Below are positions 44,636-53,131 of a stretch of DNA of 64,000 nucleotides, one piece after another (within the stretch, counting starts at the first letter, position 1; the number at the start of each line of letters is the position of its first letter). The DNA is from JAAELZ01 sp965237485 (GTDB lineage Bacteria; Pseudomonadota; Gammaproteobacteria; Arenicellales; Poriferihabitantaceae). Where the stretch lies: the NCBI GenBank assembly GCA_965237485.1, contig CBDEFQ010000010.1:62001-126000 (forward strand). The letters run 5' to 3'. The translations under genes were made by a program, and so were the position numbers. A model generated the notes under the pieces. That model was not told where the DNA came from. It did no database searches and worked only from the letters and a program-made list of their open reading frames with translations.

Positions 44636-45460
44636 TTATCTTTGGCACTGGGTGCAGTAATAAGTTGCGCGCTGCGCTTGAACTATTTTCTTAATCTGGC
44701 TCGACCCACATTTTTTGCAAGGCTGACTCGCACGCCCATATACGCTGAGCTCTTGTTTAAAATAGCCCGGTTTTCCGTCGCTTTTAGTAAAATCTTTTAA
44801 AGTGGTTCCACCCGCTGCGATGGCATTGCTCAGCACAGACTTTATACAAGAGACCAAACCCTCCAATCGCGATAAGGCAACCTTGCTTGCTGAACGTAGT
44901 GGAGAAATTCCAGCTAGATGCAACGCCTCGCTAGCGTAAATATTACCCACACCCACGACTACCTGCTGATTCATAATAAAGACTTTAATTGGCACTTTCT
45001 TAGCCTTAGCTGCGTTATGCAAATAAACGGCATTAAAGCACTCACTTAATGGCTCAGGGCCTAAAGCCGCTAGTAATCGATGATTACGGGCATCTGCACT
45101 CCATAGTAAACAACCAAATCGCCTAGGGTCATTATATCTGAGTATGTAACCTGACTTCACCAGCAAGTCGAAATGATCATGCTTAGCCACCTGTTGCTTA
45201 AGCGTTTCTTCGCCAATTATGCGCAACGAACCAGACATACCGAGATGCAAAATCAAACTACCCGCTTGCAGATCGATCAAAATGTATTTAGCCCTTCTGC
45301 GCACTTGTTCAATTATTTGTCCGTCCAGTTGAGCCTCTAAATCTGGCGGTATGGGCCATCGAAGCCGTCGGTTTCGCACCACCAGTTTTTTAATGGTGGC
45401 TTGCTTTAAATAGGGTTCGATGCCTCTACACGTGGTTTCAACTTCGGGTAATTCTGGCAT
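44636..45460 (-). CDS. mutM: Formamidopyrimidine-DNA glycosylase
   Basis: MutM/Fpg removes 8-oxoguanine and FaPy lesions. The 274-residue protein starts PELPEVETTCRGI (catalytic Pro and Glu at the N-terminus after Met removal), has the helix-two-turn-helix region VVGVGNIYASEALHLAGISP, and ends with a zinc finger (CKKCGSSQ ... YYCTQCQR). All key residues are present. The palindromic element at 45489-45655 lies in its promoter region. Confidence 0.96.
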   Translation of the reverse strand: MPELPEVETTCRGIEPYLKQATIKKLVVRNRRLRWPIPPDLEAQLDGQIIEQVRRRAKYILIDLQAGSLILHLGMSGSLRIIGEETLKQQVAKHDHFDLLVKSGYILRYNDPRRFGCLLWSADARNHRLLAALGPEPLSECFNAVYLHNAAKAKKVPIKVFIMNQQVVVGVGNIYASEALHLAGISPLRSASKVALSRLEGLVSCIKSVLSNAIAAGGTTLKDFTKSDGKPGYFKQELSVYGRASQPCKKCGSSQIKKIVQAQRATYYCTQCQR

Positions 45461-45488
45461 TCTTAGTTATTTTAAAAGCTGCGCAATT

Positions 45489-45655
45489 AACCTAGAAAAC
45501 TCAGTTGAACGCAAAAAAGATGTGTAACTAATTGCTATGAATAAGGAAGTCAGAAAATGCGAGGTCACCTTATTGGTCATGAACGCTTTTCTGACTTTCT
45601 TAGGCATTTTAAGAAGTTGTGCAGACTTTTGTGTTTCAACTGAGTTTTCTAGGTT
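45489..45655. repeat. Nested palindromic element between mutM and the ferredoxin reductase gene
   Basis: The outer arms, 45489-45509 and 45635-45655, are exact 21-base reverse complements (arm core TAGAAAACTCAGTTGAA). Inside are a second inverted pair, AAGTCAGAAAA (45547-45557) and TTTTCTGACTT (45587-45597). The 167-bp unit could fold into a long two-part hairpin. It has no convincing gene (a 62-codon frame inside has no recognisable features). It resembles a MITE or a large regulatory hairpin. No second copy was noticed in this window. Confidence 0.65.
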
Positions 45656-45728
45656 TAAGGAACAAAATCAGTGCGTAGGGTATCAAATTAAAATAAAATT
45701 GCGCGTCATTTGGCCGAAGCTTTAAATT

Positions 45729-46757
45729 ATGACATACACCATCACCAACGAGCAAAATCAATCCAGCTATATCGCCAACGAGGGCGAAAGTATCTTAGCT
45801 GCTGCATTGCGTAACGGCCATATGTATTCTTACGGTTGCCAAGCCGGCGTATGTGGGGCCTGCAAGGCTACTTTAGTAAGCGGCGAAATCGATTACGGCG
45901 CGGCAGACCCCAGTACATTAACTGAAGCTGAGAAGGATGAGGGTAAATGCCTACTTTGCCAAGGCATTCCACTGAGTGATGTTGTTATCGACGTAAAAGA
46001 GATAGAGGTAGCTAAAAGCATTGAGATCAAGACGATGCCAACCCGCGTATCGGAAAAGAATCTGCTTGCACCCGATGTAGTACAGTTGTTCTTAGCACTG
46101 CCTAAAACCCAAACTTTAAATTTCCTTGCTGGGCAATATATTCAAATTCAACTTAAAGGTGGCAAGCAACGTAGTTTTTCGATTGGCAATAACGCAAGCT
46201 CAGTTTCCGAAAATGGCCTTGAGCTGCATATACGTATCGTGCCTGATGGGTATTACTCACCGACTGTTTTGGATCATTTAAAGGTAAAGGATATTCTACG
46301 AATTCAGGGCCCGTTTGGCACTTATTTTCTCAGAACAGACGAGGCAAGACCCATTATCATGGTCGCGGGAGGAACAGGGTTTGCCCCGATCAAAGGGCTA
46401 ATTGAAGAGGCGATTGAAACTAAACACGGGCAACCCATACACTTATTCTGGGGTGCACGCGCCAAGGCTGATTTATATTTAGATTCGCTGGCAAAAAAAT
46501 GGGTAGAAGATTACGATTTTATTCAATATACACCCGTACTCTCAGAGGCGGCTGACAGTGATAATTGGCGCGGCGAAACTGGCTTTGTTCACGAGGCGGT
46601 AGCCCGCGCTTATGAAGATGTAAGTGGCTACAGCGTATATGCCAGTGGCCCACCCATAATGACGGACTCCGTACTGGAAGCGTTAAAAGCGAAGAACCTC
46701 AATACTGATTTTTATCATTCTGACGCCTTTGACTATGCCGCCGTTAGCGAATTATGA
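45729..46757 (+). CDS. NAD(P)H:flavin oxidoreductase with 2Fe-2S ferredoxin domain
   Basis: A 342-residue electron-transfer protein. Residues 1-90 are a plant-type ferredoxin with YGCQAGVCGACKATLV and a further Cys in CLLCQG. Then comes an FAD domain (FLAGQYIQIQLKGGKQRSFSIGN, with the RxFS motif) and a NAD domain (IIMVAGGTGFAPIKGLIEEA, YASGPPIMTDSVL). This layout is shared by CDP-6-deoxy-glucoseen reductase (AscD), phenol hydroxylase reductases and similar enzymes; no partner oxygenase is nearby, so substrate is open. Its stop overlaps the hemY stop region by six bases. Confidence 0.85.
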   Translation: MTYTITNEQNQSSYIANEGESILAAALRNGHMYSYGCQAGVCGACKATLVSGEIDYGAADPSTLTEAEKDEGKCLLCQGIPLSDVVIDVKEIEVAKSIEIKTMPTRVSEKNLLAPDVVQLFLALPKTQTLNFLAGQYIQIQLKGGKQRSFSIGNNASSVSENGLELHIRIVPDGYYSPTVLDHLKVKDILRIQGPFGTYFLRTDEARPIIMVAGGTGFAPIKGLIEEAIETKHGQPIHLFWGARAKADLYLDSLAKKWVEDYDFIQYTPVLSEAADSDNWRGETGFVHEAVARAYEDVSGYSVYASGPPIMTDSVLEALKAKNLNTDFYHSDAFDYAAVSEL

Positions 46758-48089
46758 TTTTACAACAACCTCGGCTTCAATAACCTCAACTGCTTGATCA
46801 GACGCAGAGCGAACCACCATCGTTTTTTGTTCTCCCATTCCCGGTGTAACTACTGAATCTAGGCGCGCCACAGCCTCTACCTTGGATGGCGCTACTAATA
46901 CCTTCGGCGCGGATGAAGTGGCTACTTGAAGACCTTTTTTATAATAATTTAGCGCCCCTTCTTGGTCTCCAGCGTCTTCATGGTGCCTACCTAATTCGTA
47001 AAAAGCTTCGTCACCAGCGCCCAACTTTATAGCTTGCTCATAGTAATGTTTGGCTTTGTCTACTTGATCATTTGCCATGTTCAAGCGGGCCAAGCTTAAA
47101 CTCACCATCGCATCATCCTCATGCTCGCTTAGCCAAGTCGTTGCAAGATTAATCTGTCCGCGCATATCTCGCGATCGAGTCTTACCGTATAAGCCTGCCA
47201 ATTTGCTGGTCCAATTTTTTGCAATAGCTTTACGCACTACCACTTCGGCACCCTTAAGATCACCATCTTGAATCATTTTCTTGGCATACATAGCCGCCAT
47301 TGTCGAATCGGTTTTACGCTTGCGAGGCAAAGCCTTGTATTCTTGTTCTGCAGTCTTGCCACTGGCATCTAACACACCCGTCATTTGTGATTCACGTGCC
47401 AACACATCTAATTCGCATATATGCGCATGGTCAACCGCTTTACATTTTTCTAGTTTAGGTAACAAACCAGACAGGGCACTCCAATCTTGGGTACTTTTAT
47501 ATACGTCCGACATCAACCTAAGCACCGTCTTATTTGCAGGTGCAAGCCCATGCATCGTCTCTAATAAGGTCTTTGCGCTAGCATAGTCACCAGCTTGCGA
47601 TAACATTCGTGTGCGCGTTAAATCTACTGCCATTCGATTGGCTGGATCACTTTTTTCAGCCAAGTCTAGATAATGATCACGTTTGGTAAAATCTTGACGT
47701 TGTTGCGCAGCATAAGCCACACCTAAATAATTAAGTAGGGGTGTTTTACAGTGGTCTAACCTTTTAGTTAGATCTTTCTCTCCACCATCCCAGTCACCTT
47801 CTATGAGGCGTGCGTAACCGCGTAGGGTATCGTTTTGCGCATTTTTACTTTGCCGCTCTTTATTCCATTGCCTGGCCTTTTTCGGTGCACGAAAAATGCT
47901 GAACAAATAACTACACAGCAAATATAAAACCGCAAAAGCCGCGATAGAGCCTAATACAAACAGGGCCAATGGCAGCTCAATTAAATACGGCTCACGCGCA
48001 ATTGTAATTAAACCAGGGTCATTGAGTGAGACATGGCCAAACCAAACACCAAACACGAGTACCACAATAACTATAATAAGTATTTTCAT
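46752..48089 (-). CDS. hemY: HemY-like inner-membrane protein
   Basis: A 445-residue protein with two N-terminal membrane helices (about 1-19 and 40-64), then TPR-like helical repeats (LLNYLGVAYAAQQ, ALNYYKKGLQ). This matches gammaproteobacterial HemY, linked to haem synthesis by its operon and not to be confused with protoporphyrinogen oxidase HemY of Gram-positives. Its exact function is not established. It follows hemX by three bases. hemC and hemD, normally first in this operon, are absent. Confidence 0.92.
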   Translation of the reverse strand: MKILIIVIVVLVFGVWFGHVSLNDPGLITIAREPYLIELPLALFVLGSIAAFAVLYLLCSYLFSIFRAPKKARQWNKERQSKNAQNDTLRGYARLIEGDWDGGEKDLTKRLDHCKTPLLNYLGVAYAAQQRQDFTKRDHYLDLAEKSDPANRMAVDLTRTRMLSQAGDYASAKTLLETMHGLAPANKTVLRLMSDVYKSTQDWSALSGLLPKLEKCKAVDHAHICELDVLARESQMTGVLDASGKTAEQEYKALPRKRKTDSTMAAMYAKKMIQDGDLKGAEVVVRKAIAKNWTSKLAGLYGKTRSRDMRGQINLATTWLSEHEDDAMVSLSLARLNMANDQVDKAKHYYEQAIKLGAGDEAFYELGRHHEDAGDQEGALNYYKKGLQVATSSAPKVLVAPSKVEAVARLDSVVTPGMGEQKTMVVRSASDQAVEVIEAEVVVKS

Positions 48090-48092
48090 TTT

Positions 48093-49556
48093 TTATTGTC
48101 CGTCTACAACTGCTTTTTCAAATGCTTTGCGCGTACCTGAAATATCAGGGACATCGGCTGCTAACACCATAGAAGATAGAGCAGCAACACCTTGCGACCA
48201 AGCCACCACTTGCTGGGAATTTTGATCATAATATGGTTTTAAAGCCGATAGTGCTGAGCCCAATTCAGACTGAAACAAACTATCATTTTTACTGAGTAAA
48301 GCGAATTTAGCGGCTTTCAAATTTAAGCGTATTGATTCATTGAGCATAAATTTGGCCTGTGCGTCTAAAGAAGCTTGTGGTGTTTTATCAATATTCTGGA
48401 TCTTCACCATGCTACCCAAATCGGCAAATAATTGTTTACCTACCGACTTCAGCCTACTCACTGCGGATTGCTCACCTTCAGACGCGGCAGCTGCCTGCGT
48501 AACAGTGCTTTCGATCACCGGCTTGGGTTTATCTGCTCTTAACAAGGTATCCTGCATAAAAGGCAAATCGGTAACCTTATCGCTTAGCTTATTAAGTTGA
48601 ATGCGCGTGTTTTCTAAGTCAACCACCTGAACGGCTTCTAATGCCGCAACGTCAGCAGTAAGTTGGGCGTTCACTGCCGCATACTTAACGGCATTGAGGC
48701 TGGTTAACTCCGAGCCGAGCATAGTCAGCCCCCTTGCTGCTCTAACAGTATCACCGGTGGACGCTAAATGGCGCTCGATCGACGACAACACAGATGACAG
48801 CTCTTGATGTTGCCAATTTTCTACTCGCTTACCCAGTCCAGCACTTAACTGTTTAATCGATTCTTCCGACCGCAATTGCAATACTTGTGCATGTTCTTCA
48901 AGCACTTTTGTCTGGTCAACCAGCGTAGTAGGCTGCTGAGCTTGCAAAGACTGCAATGACGTGGCGTTTTCTGACACTAGCTTATCAATGTCAGCAAGCT
49001 TTCCTTCGACGCCTTGCTCAACTTGCTGCACACGCCCGTCGATATCACTCAGTGCTTGACTAACGGTAACTTGGCTGGAAGTCAATGATTTTAATTGTGA
49101 GTCAATCGAAACAACCTTGCTACCATTCGATTGCTGATTTAAAACGCTCTGGTAATAAGCATAACCCCCCGCTGCTAAGCCCCCTAACCCACATAATAAG
49201 GCCAACCAAGCTATGCCATTGCCACTTTTATTTGAAGTAGTTTGCGCTACACTGTGCTTAGCGGGCGTACTATTTTGCACGGCCGACTTACTACCAGCCT
49301 TGTCCGTTGCACCTGTCGCTAAACTTGGTGAGGCCTGACCAGTATCTGTCTTCTTAGTTGTAGGCGAGGCGGGTTGCTGAGCCGGTTTAGTTGTAGATGT
49401 TAGCTTGTCTTTTGCCACGCTTGTCTTTGCCGTACTTGTCTTAACCGTAGCTGTTTTATTAGCCGGCTGTTGTTTAGCAGCTGATTTTTTTACACCCACT
49501 GCCTTTGATTGCGGTGAACGCTTGTTGGACGTATTTTTATTGCTTGTTCGGGCCAA
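48093..49556 (-). CDS. hemX: HemX-like membrane protein
   Basis: A 487-residue protein: a Lys/Thr/Ala-rich low-complexity N-terminus (about 1-110), one membrane helix (114-135, GNGIAWLALLCGLGGLAAGG), then a coiled-coil periplasmic domain typical of HemX (VSIDSQLKSLTSSQVTVSQ, LRSEESIKQLSAGLG, SSIERHLASTGDTVRAARGL). It has often been annotated as uroporphyrinogen-III C-methyltransferase, which its fold does not support. It forms a two-gene unit with hemY. Confidence 0.88.
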   Translation of the reverse strand: MARTSNKNTSNKRSPQSKAVGVKKSAAKQQPANKTATVKTSTAKTSVAKDKLTSTTKPAQQPASPTTKKTDTGQASPSLATGATDKAGSKSAVQNSTPAKHSVAQTTSNKSGNGIAWLALLCGLGGLAAGGYAYYQSVLNQQSNGSKVVSIDSQLKSLTSSQVTVSQALSDIDGRVQQVEQGVEGKLADIDKLVSENATSLQSLQAQQPTTLVDQTKVLEEHAQVLQLRSEESIKQLSAGLGKRVENWQHQELSSVLSSIERHLASTGDTVRAARGLTMLGSELTSLNAVKYAAVNAQLTADVAALEAVQVVDLENTRIQLNKLSDKVTDLPFMQDTLLRADKPKPVIESTVTQAAAASEGEQSAVSRLKSVGKQLFADLGSMVKIQNIDKTPQASLDAQAKFMLNESIRLNLKAAKFALLSKNDSLFQSELGSALSALKPYYDQNSQQVVAWSQGVAALSSMVLAADVPDISGTRKAFEKAVVDGQ

Positions 49557-49875
49557 TTTTATTTCTCGATGTAGTGTAGTCTAGCGCGACAAACACCCTC
49601 TTTATTTTAAAAGTGAGCCGCAGAGCCTATCAATTTTACACCCAACTGGCGACCATTTATCTAAATTTATTTGTTATTTGATCGTGACTCGAACAGAAAA
49701 ATAGACGTACAAAACAGATCGGCAAAGTTTCGAAGTGAAACTAACCGAAATAGTTCGTGACTGGAAACTAAAGTTAGATATTACGTAGGCGAGGATTATA
49801 GCCGTAAAGCTTTTGCCCATTCGCCCCCACTCTTGTAGAATGGCGCGCAGCTATTGTCCCCAAAAATAATGATTC
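49557..49875. promoter_or_regulatory. Divergent promoter region between hemX and fabA
   Basis: These 319 bases separate two divergent operons and hold no gene. Both the hemXY and the fabAB promoters must lie here. I did not recognise a clear FabR/FadR operator by eye. The missing hemC and hemD would have been expected on the hemX side. Confidence 0.4.
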
Positions 49876-50394
49876 ATGCAACGACAAAGTAAATTCAGTT
49901 ACGACGAAATTATCGCCTGCGGCCATGGGGCACTTTTTGGAGAAGGCAACGCCCGGTTGCCACTGCCTAATATGCTGATGATGGACCGCATTACCTGCAT
50001 ATCAGAACAAGGCGGTGAGTTTGATAAAGGCGAAATCATTGCCGAACTCGACATTAACCCTGATTTGTGGTTTTTTGCCTGTCATTTTGAGAGCGACCCG
50101 GTGATGCCCGGCGCGCTTGGTTTAGATGCTTTATGGCAATTGATTGGTTTTTACCTTGGCTGGCTTGGCGGCCTAGGCCGAGGCCGCGCGTTAGGCGTTG
50201 GAGCAGTCAAGTTCACCGGGCAAATTCTACCAACTTCTAAAGTTGTTACCTACCATTTAAACCTAAAACGCGTTATCTCGCGACGGTTGTTTATGGGCAT
50301 TGCCGATGGCACGGTAGCGGTGGACGGAGAAGTAGCTTACAGCTGCGATGACTTACGTGTGGGACTGTTCACTGATACCAATAAGGCGGGGTAA
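49876..50394 (+). CDS. fabA: 3-hydroxydecanoyl-ACP dehydratase/isomerase
   Basis: FabA dehydrates hydroxydecanoyl-ACP and isomerises trans-2 to cis-3-decenoyl-ACP, starting unsaturated fatty acid synthesis. At 172 residues it matches E. coli FabA in length. The catalytic His70 is in WFFACHFESDPVMPGALG and Asp84 in LGLDALWQLIGFYLG, at the same numbers as in E. coli. It starts the fabA-fabB operon, three bases before fabB. Confidence 0.97.
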   Translation: MQRQSKFSYDEIIACGHGALFGEGNARLPLPNMLMMDRITCISEQGGEFDKGEIIAELDINPDLWFFACHFESDPVMPGALGLDALWQLIGFYLGWLGGLGRGRALGVGAVKFTGQILPTSKVVTYHLNLKRVISRRLFMGIADGTVAVDGEVAYSCDDLRVGLFTDTNKAG

Positions 50395-50397
50395 TTC

Positions 50398-51615
50398 ATG
50401 AAAAGAGTTGTTATAACGGGTCTAGGCATTGTCTCTAGCATAGGTAACAACAAGGAAGAAGTACGCAGTGCGCTGCATGCAGGGCAATCAGGCATTGGCA
50501 AAGCATCTGAGTACGAAGAGCTGGGTATGCGCTCGCAAATCCACGGCGATATAAAAATTGACGCAAGCGAACACATTGATCGCAAAATATATCGTTTTAT
50601 GGGTGATGCCGCTGCCTTCACCTATATTGCTATGCAAGAAGCCATCGATGACGCTGGCCTTGAAGCGCAGGCGGTTGAATCAGAACGCACTGGTTTAGTG
50701 CTTGGCACCGGCGGCGCGTCGCCAGAAAACTTAGTAAAAGCGGCTGACACCCTGCGTGAAAAAGGCATTCGTCGCGTTGGCCCGTACATGGTTACTAAAA
50801 CCATGGCGAGTACGGTTCCTGCTTGTATTAGTACACCGTTTAAAATTAAGGGTGTGTCCTACTCTATTTCATCGGCCTGCTCCACCAGCGCGCACTGCAT
50901 CGGCCATGGAGCCGAATTAATTCAGTTGGGCAAGCAAGATGTCGTATTTGCTGGCGGCGGTGAAGAAGTCCATTGGAGTATGTCTGTGTTATTTGATGGC
51001 ATGGGCGCACTGTCTAGCAAATATAATGATAATCCAACCATCGCTTCACGGCCTTATGATGTGGACCGTGATGGGTTTGTCATCTCTGGCGGCGGCAGTG
51101 TGTTGGTCCTTGAGAACTTAGAACACGCACAAGCTCGCGGCGCAAAAATCTACGCTGAATTGGTTGGCTACGGCGCAACCTCCGATGGCTACGACATGGT
51201 TCAACCGTCAGGTGAAGGCGCGGCCAGATGCATGCGCCAAGCAATGCAAGACCTAGACGGCCCCATTGATTACCTCAATGCACACGGCACTAGTACACCT
51301 GTTGGAGACACCAAAGAGTTACAAGCGGTTAAGTCAGTTTTTACCGATTACTCACCGATTATTACCTCCACTAAATCGCTGAGTGGTCATGCTTTGGGGG
51401 CGGCCGGCTCAAACGAAGCCATTTATTCGTTGCTGATGATGGAATCAAACTTTATCGCCGCATCAGCGAACATTCAAAACATTGATCCAGACGCACAAGG
51501 TTTTAACATCGCTCAAAAGCGTGTCGACGATGTAAGCCTGAACACGGTGATGTCAAACAGTTTTGGATTCGGTGGAACTAATTGTTCGTTGGTGTTTCAG
51601 AGATTTAGCAGCTAA
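50398..51615 (+). CDS. fabB: 3-oxoacyl-ACP synthase I
   Basis: FabB elongates the cis-unsaturated intermediate made by FabA. The 405-residue protein has the Cys-His-His triad: Cys161 in SISSACSTSAHCIG, His296 in DYLNAHGTSTPVGD and His331 in KSLSGHALGAAGS. It begins MKRVVITGLGIVSSIG. Gene order fabA-fabB with a three-base gap is conserved. A stretch of 94 bases follows before the next gene. Confidence 0.97.
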   Translation: MKRVVITGLGIVSSIGNNKEEVRSALHAGQSGIGKASEYEELGMRSQIHGDIKIDASEHIDRKIYRFMGDAAAFTYIAMQEAIDDAGLEAQAVESERTGLVLGTGGASPENLVKAADTLREKGIRRVGPYMVTKTMASTVPACISTPFKIKGVSYSISSACSTSAHCIGHGAELIQLGKQDVVFAGGGEEVHWSMSVLFDGMGALSSKYNDNPTIASRPYDVDRDGFVISGGGSVLVLENLEHAQARGAKIYAELVGYGATSDGYDMVQPSGEGAARCMRQAMQDLDGPIDYLNAHGTSTPVGDTKELQAVKSVFTDYSPIITSTKSLSGHALGAAGSNEAIYSLLMMESNFIAASANIQNIDPDAQGFNIAQKRVDDVSLNTVMSNSFGFGGTNCSLVFQRFSS

Positions 51616-51709
51616 CTGCCAAAGTTTAGGTTACATAAGCTGACAACGATACCATTTGTAAGTAAAATATAGCCACTAATCTAAATTTACGCATTCATCT
51701 TACCTATAA

Positions 51710-52891
51710 ATGAAAACCATCAAATCGCTCATCGCAATTTCTTTACTCACGAGTTTAAGCACGTTCGCAGCCGAGTACCATGAAGTAACCCGTCTTGGCA
51801 ATCCGTCTACTGCCATTTGTCGCCCTGCCATAAACAGCGCAGCAGAATTACAGTCTTTCGCGTTAAATCAGTCTCAAGATGTTATCGACATTCTTAACTC
51901 CGCTGGCTGGTCTGGCAACACTGACGACTTCTTTAATGCGGTTGAGCAAGGCCAATTCGTCGAGAAATCTTACGCTGTGGGATCTAAATTTGAGTGGATG
52001 GGCCAAAGAGAAAACGGTGAAGTTATTGCCAAGCCAAAAAAAATATGGGCTGGAAAACAGCCATTCAGCGGATTCGAGTTAAATATCAAGTCGAACTGCA
52101 TGGCGCACACGATTGTCATTCCTAAAGCCTGTTGTAACGTTTCTTTAGTAGCGAGTTCTACGATCGCAATACCGGAGCCAACACTTAAGTCAGTAATTGA
52201 TGGAAATAGCGTAACGGTAAATGTGGATAGCGGCGGCGACGGCTCGATTACAGAATTAACTATGCCTGATGGTAGCACTCAAATCATCGATACTGCTTCT
52301 GGAAGTTGGACAGGTGAATTGGCACCGGGCACCTACCAAGTAGTCTCTAGAACAGCTAACGACTGTGGCGAATCTGGCTTAGTAACCGACAGCTTTACCA
52401 TAGCGGAACCCGTTGCTGTGCTGGCCCCTCCGGCTGCCATTGTGCCCAGTGGGTTCTTCTTTGCTCCGTTCCTTGGCCGTCAGGTCAGAGCGATTGATCC
52501 GCCTTTGATGGGCATCAAGGTTGGGCATCTTAATCCCATCAGCGAAAATGTTGACTTCTTGATACAGGGCGGCGTTTCATACAATATTAAGCACGCAGAA
52601 CTTTCATTGTTTGTCGATCTAGGACTAGAACGCAAGTTCGGAAATAAAGGCGGGTTTGTTGGCGCTGGTGTTGGACTCTGGGACTTTCACAAAGATAGTT
52701 TTCTTATTAACGGAGCGAACAAATACACTCGTGAAGATACTACATACTTCATTCATGGCGGAGCTAACACTAAATGGTCATACCGCGAGCGACCTGTGAA
52801 GTGGTTTGCCGAGGCACGTGTGTTTAGTGATTTCACCGACGACATCTCGCGTCACAATGTTGTCAAGTTGGGGTTGCGTTACAACAATTAG
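51710..52891 (+). CDS. Secreted protein with C-terminal beta-barrel-like region, function unknown
   Basis: A 393-residue protein with a signal peptide (MKTIKSLIAISLLTSLSTFAAE). The N-terminal third has several Cys and charged segments including FEWMGQRENGEVIAKPKKIW and KACCNVSLVASS. Then comes a stretch like an immunoglobulin/PKD-type fold (VTVNVDSGGDGSITELTMPDG, GTYQVVSRTANDCGESG). The last ~140 residues have alternating beta strands (NVDFLIQGGVSYNIKHAELSLF, GGFVGAGVGLWDFHKDSFLI, FAEARVFSDF) and end VVKLGLRYNN, fitting an outer-membrane barrel. I do not recognise a named family. A good terminator follows. Confidence 0.7.
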   Translation: MKTIKSLIAISLLTSLSTFAAEYHEVTRLGNPSTAICRPAINSAAELQSFALNQSQDVIDILNSAGWSGNTDDFFNAVEQGQFVEKSYAVGSKFEWMGQRENGEVIAKPKKIWAGKQPFSGFELNIKSNCMAHTIVIPKACCNVSLVASSTIAIPEPTLKSVIDGNSVTVNVDSGGDGSITELTMPDGSTQIIDTASGSWTGELAPGTYQVVSRTANDCGESGLVTDSFTIAEPVAVLAPPAAIVPSGFFFAPFLGRQVRAIDPPLMGIKVGHLNPISENVDFLIQGGVSYNIKHAELSLFVDLGLERKFGNKGGFVGAGVGLWDFHKDSFLINGANKYTREDTTYFIHGGANTKWSYRERPVKWFAEARVFSDFTDDISRHNVVKLGLRYNN

Positions 52892-52913
52892 AACTAAAAT
52901 AATTCGTAAACTC

Positions 52914-52947
52914 AAAGGGGTGCTAGTATTAGTAGTGCCCCTTTTTT
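52914..52947 (+). terminator. Rho-independent terminator
   Basis: AAAGGGG and CCCCTTT pair as the base of a hairpin with loop around GTATTAGT, followed by a run of T (CCCCTTTTTTAT). It lies 22 bases after the stop of the secreted protein gene. Confidence 0.8.
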
Positions 52948-52958
52948 ATGCCGTAAAC

Positions 52959-53107
52959 GGGCCCCAGGATAACGTAGCGAGCGCAGAAAAGACTAAGCAA
53001 AAATGAGCGAAAGCGCAGTTTATGTATATTTACCCCTACGTGGTCCCGTATTTTGAGCGGTTTATTAACGACGTAATTTCTGGACGCAGTAGTTATGCTG
53101 GGGTCTC
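52959..53107. repeat. Small palindromic repeat (MITE-like), copy 2, intact
   Basis: This 149-bp stretch matches the split repeat at 4859/7602. Shared blocks include GATAACGTAG / CATAACGTAG near the left end, GAAAAGACTA, GCAAAAATGA, and GCAGTAG..TATGCTGGGGTCTC at the right end. The minus strand of the right end starts GAGACCCCAGCATAACTAC, an inverted copy of the left end. It sits between convergent genes and encodes nothing. Confidence 0.75.
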
Positions 53108-53131
53108 TTAAGGTAAATCTAGCAAAGCCGT

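Noticed and set aside
45537..45725. 62-codon open frame between mutM and the ferredoxin reductase
   Set aside because: It lies within the nested palindromes, has no recognisable domain, and ends just before the next gene; chance ORF.
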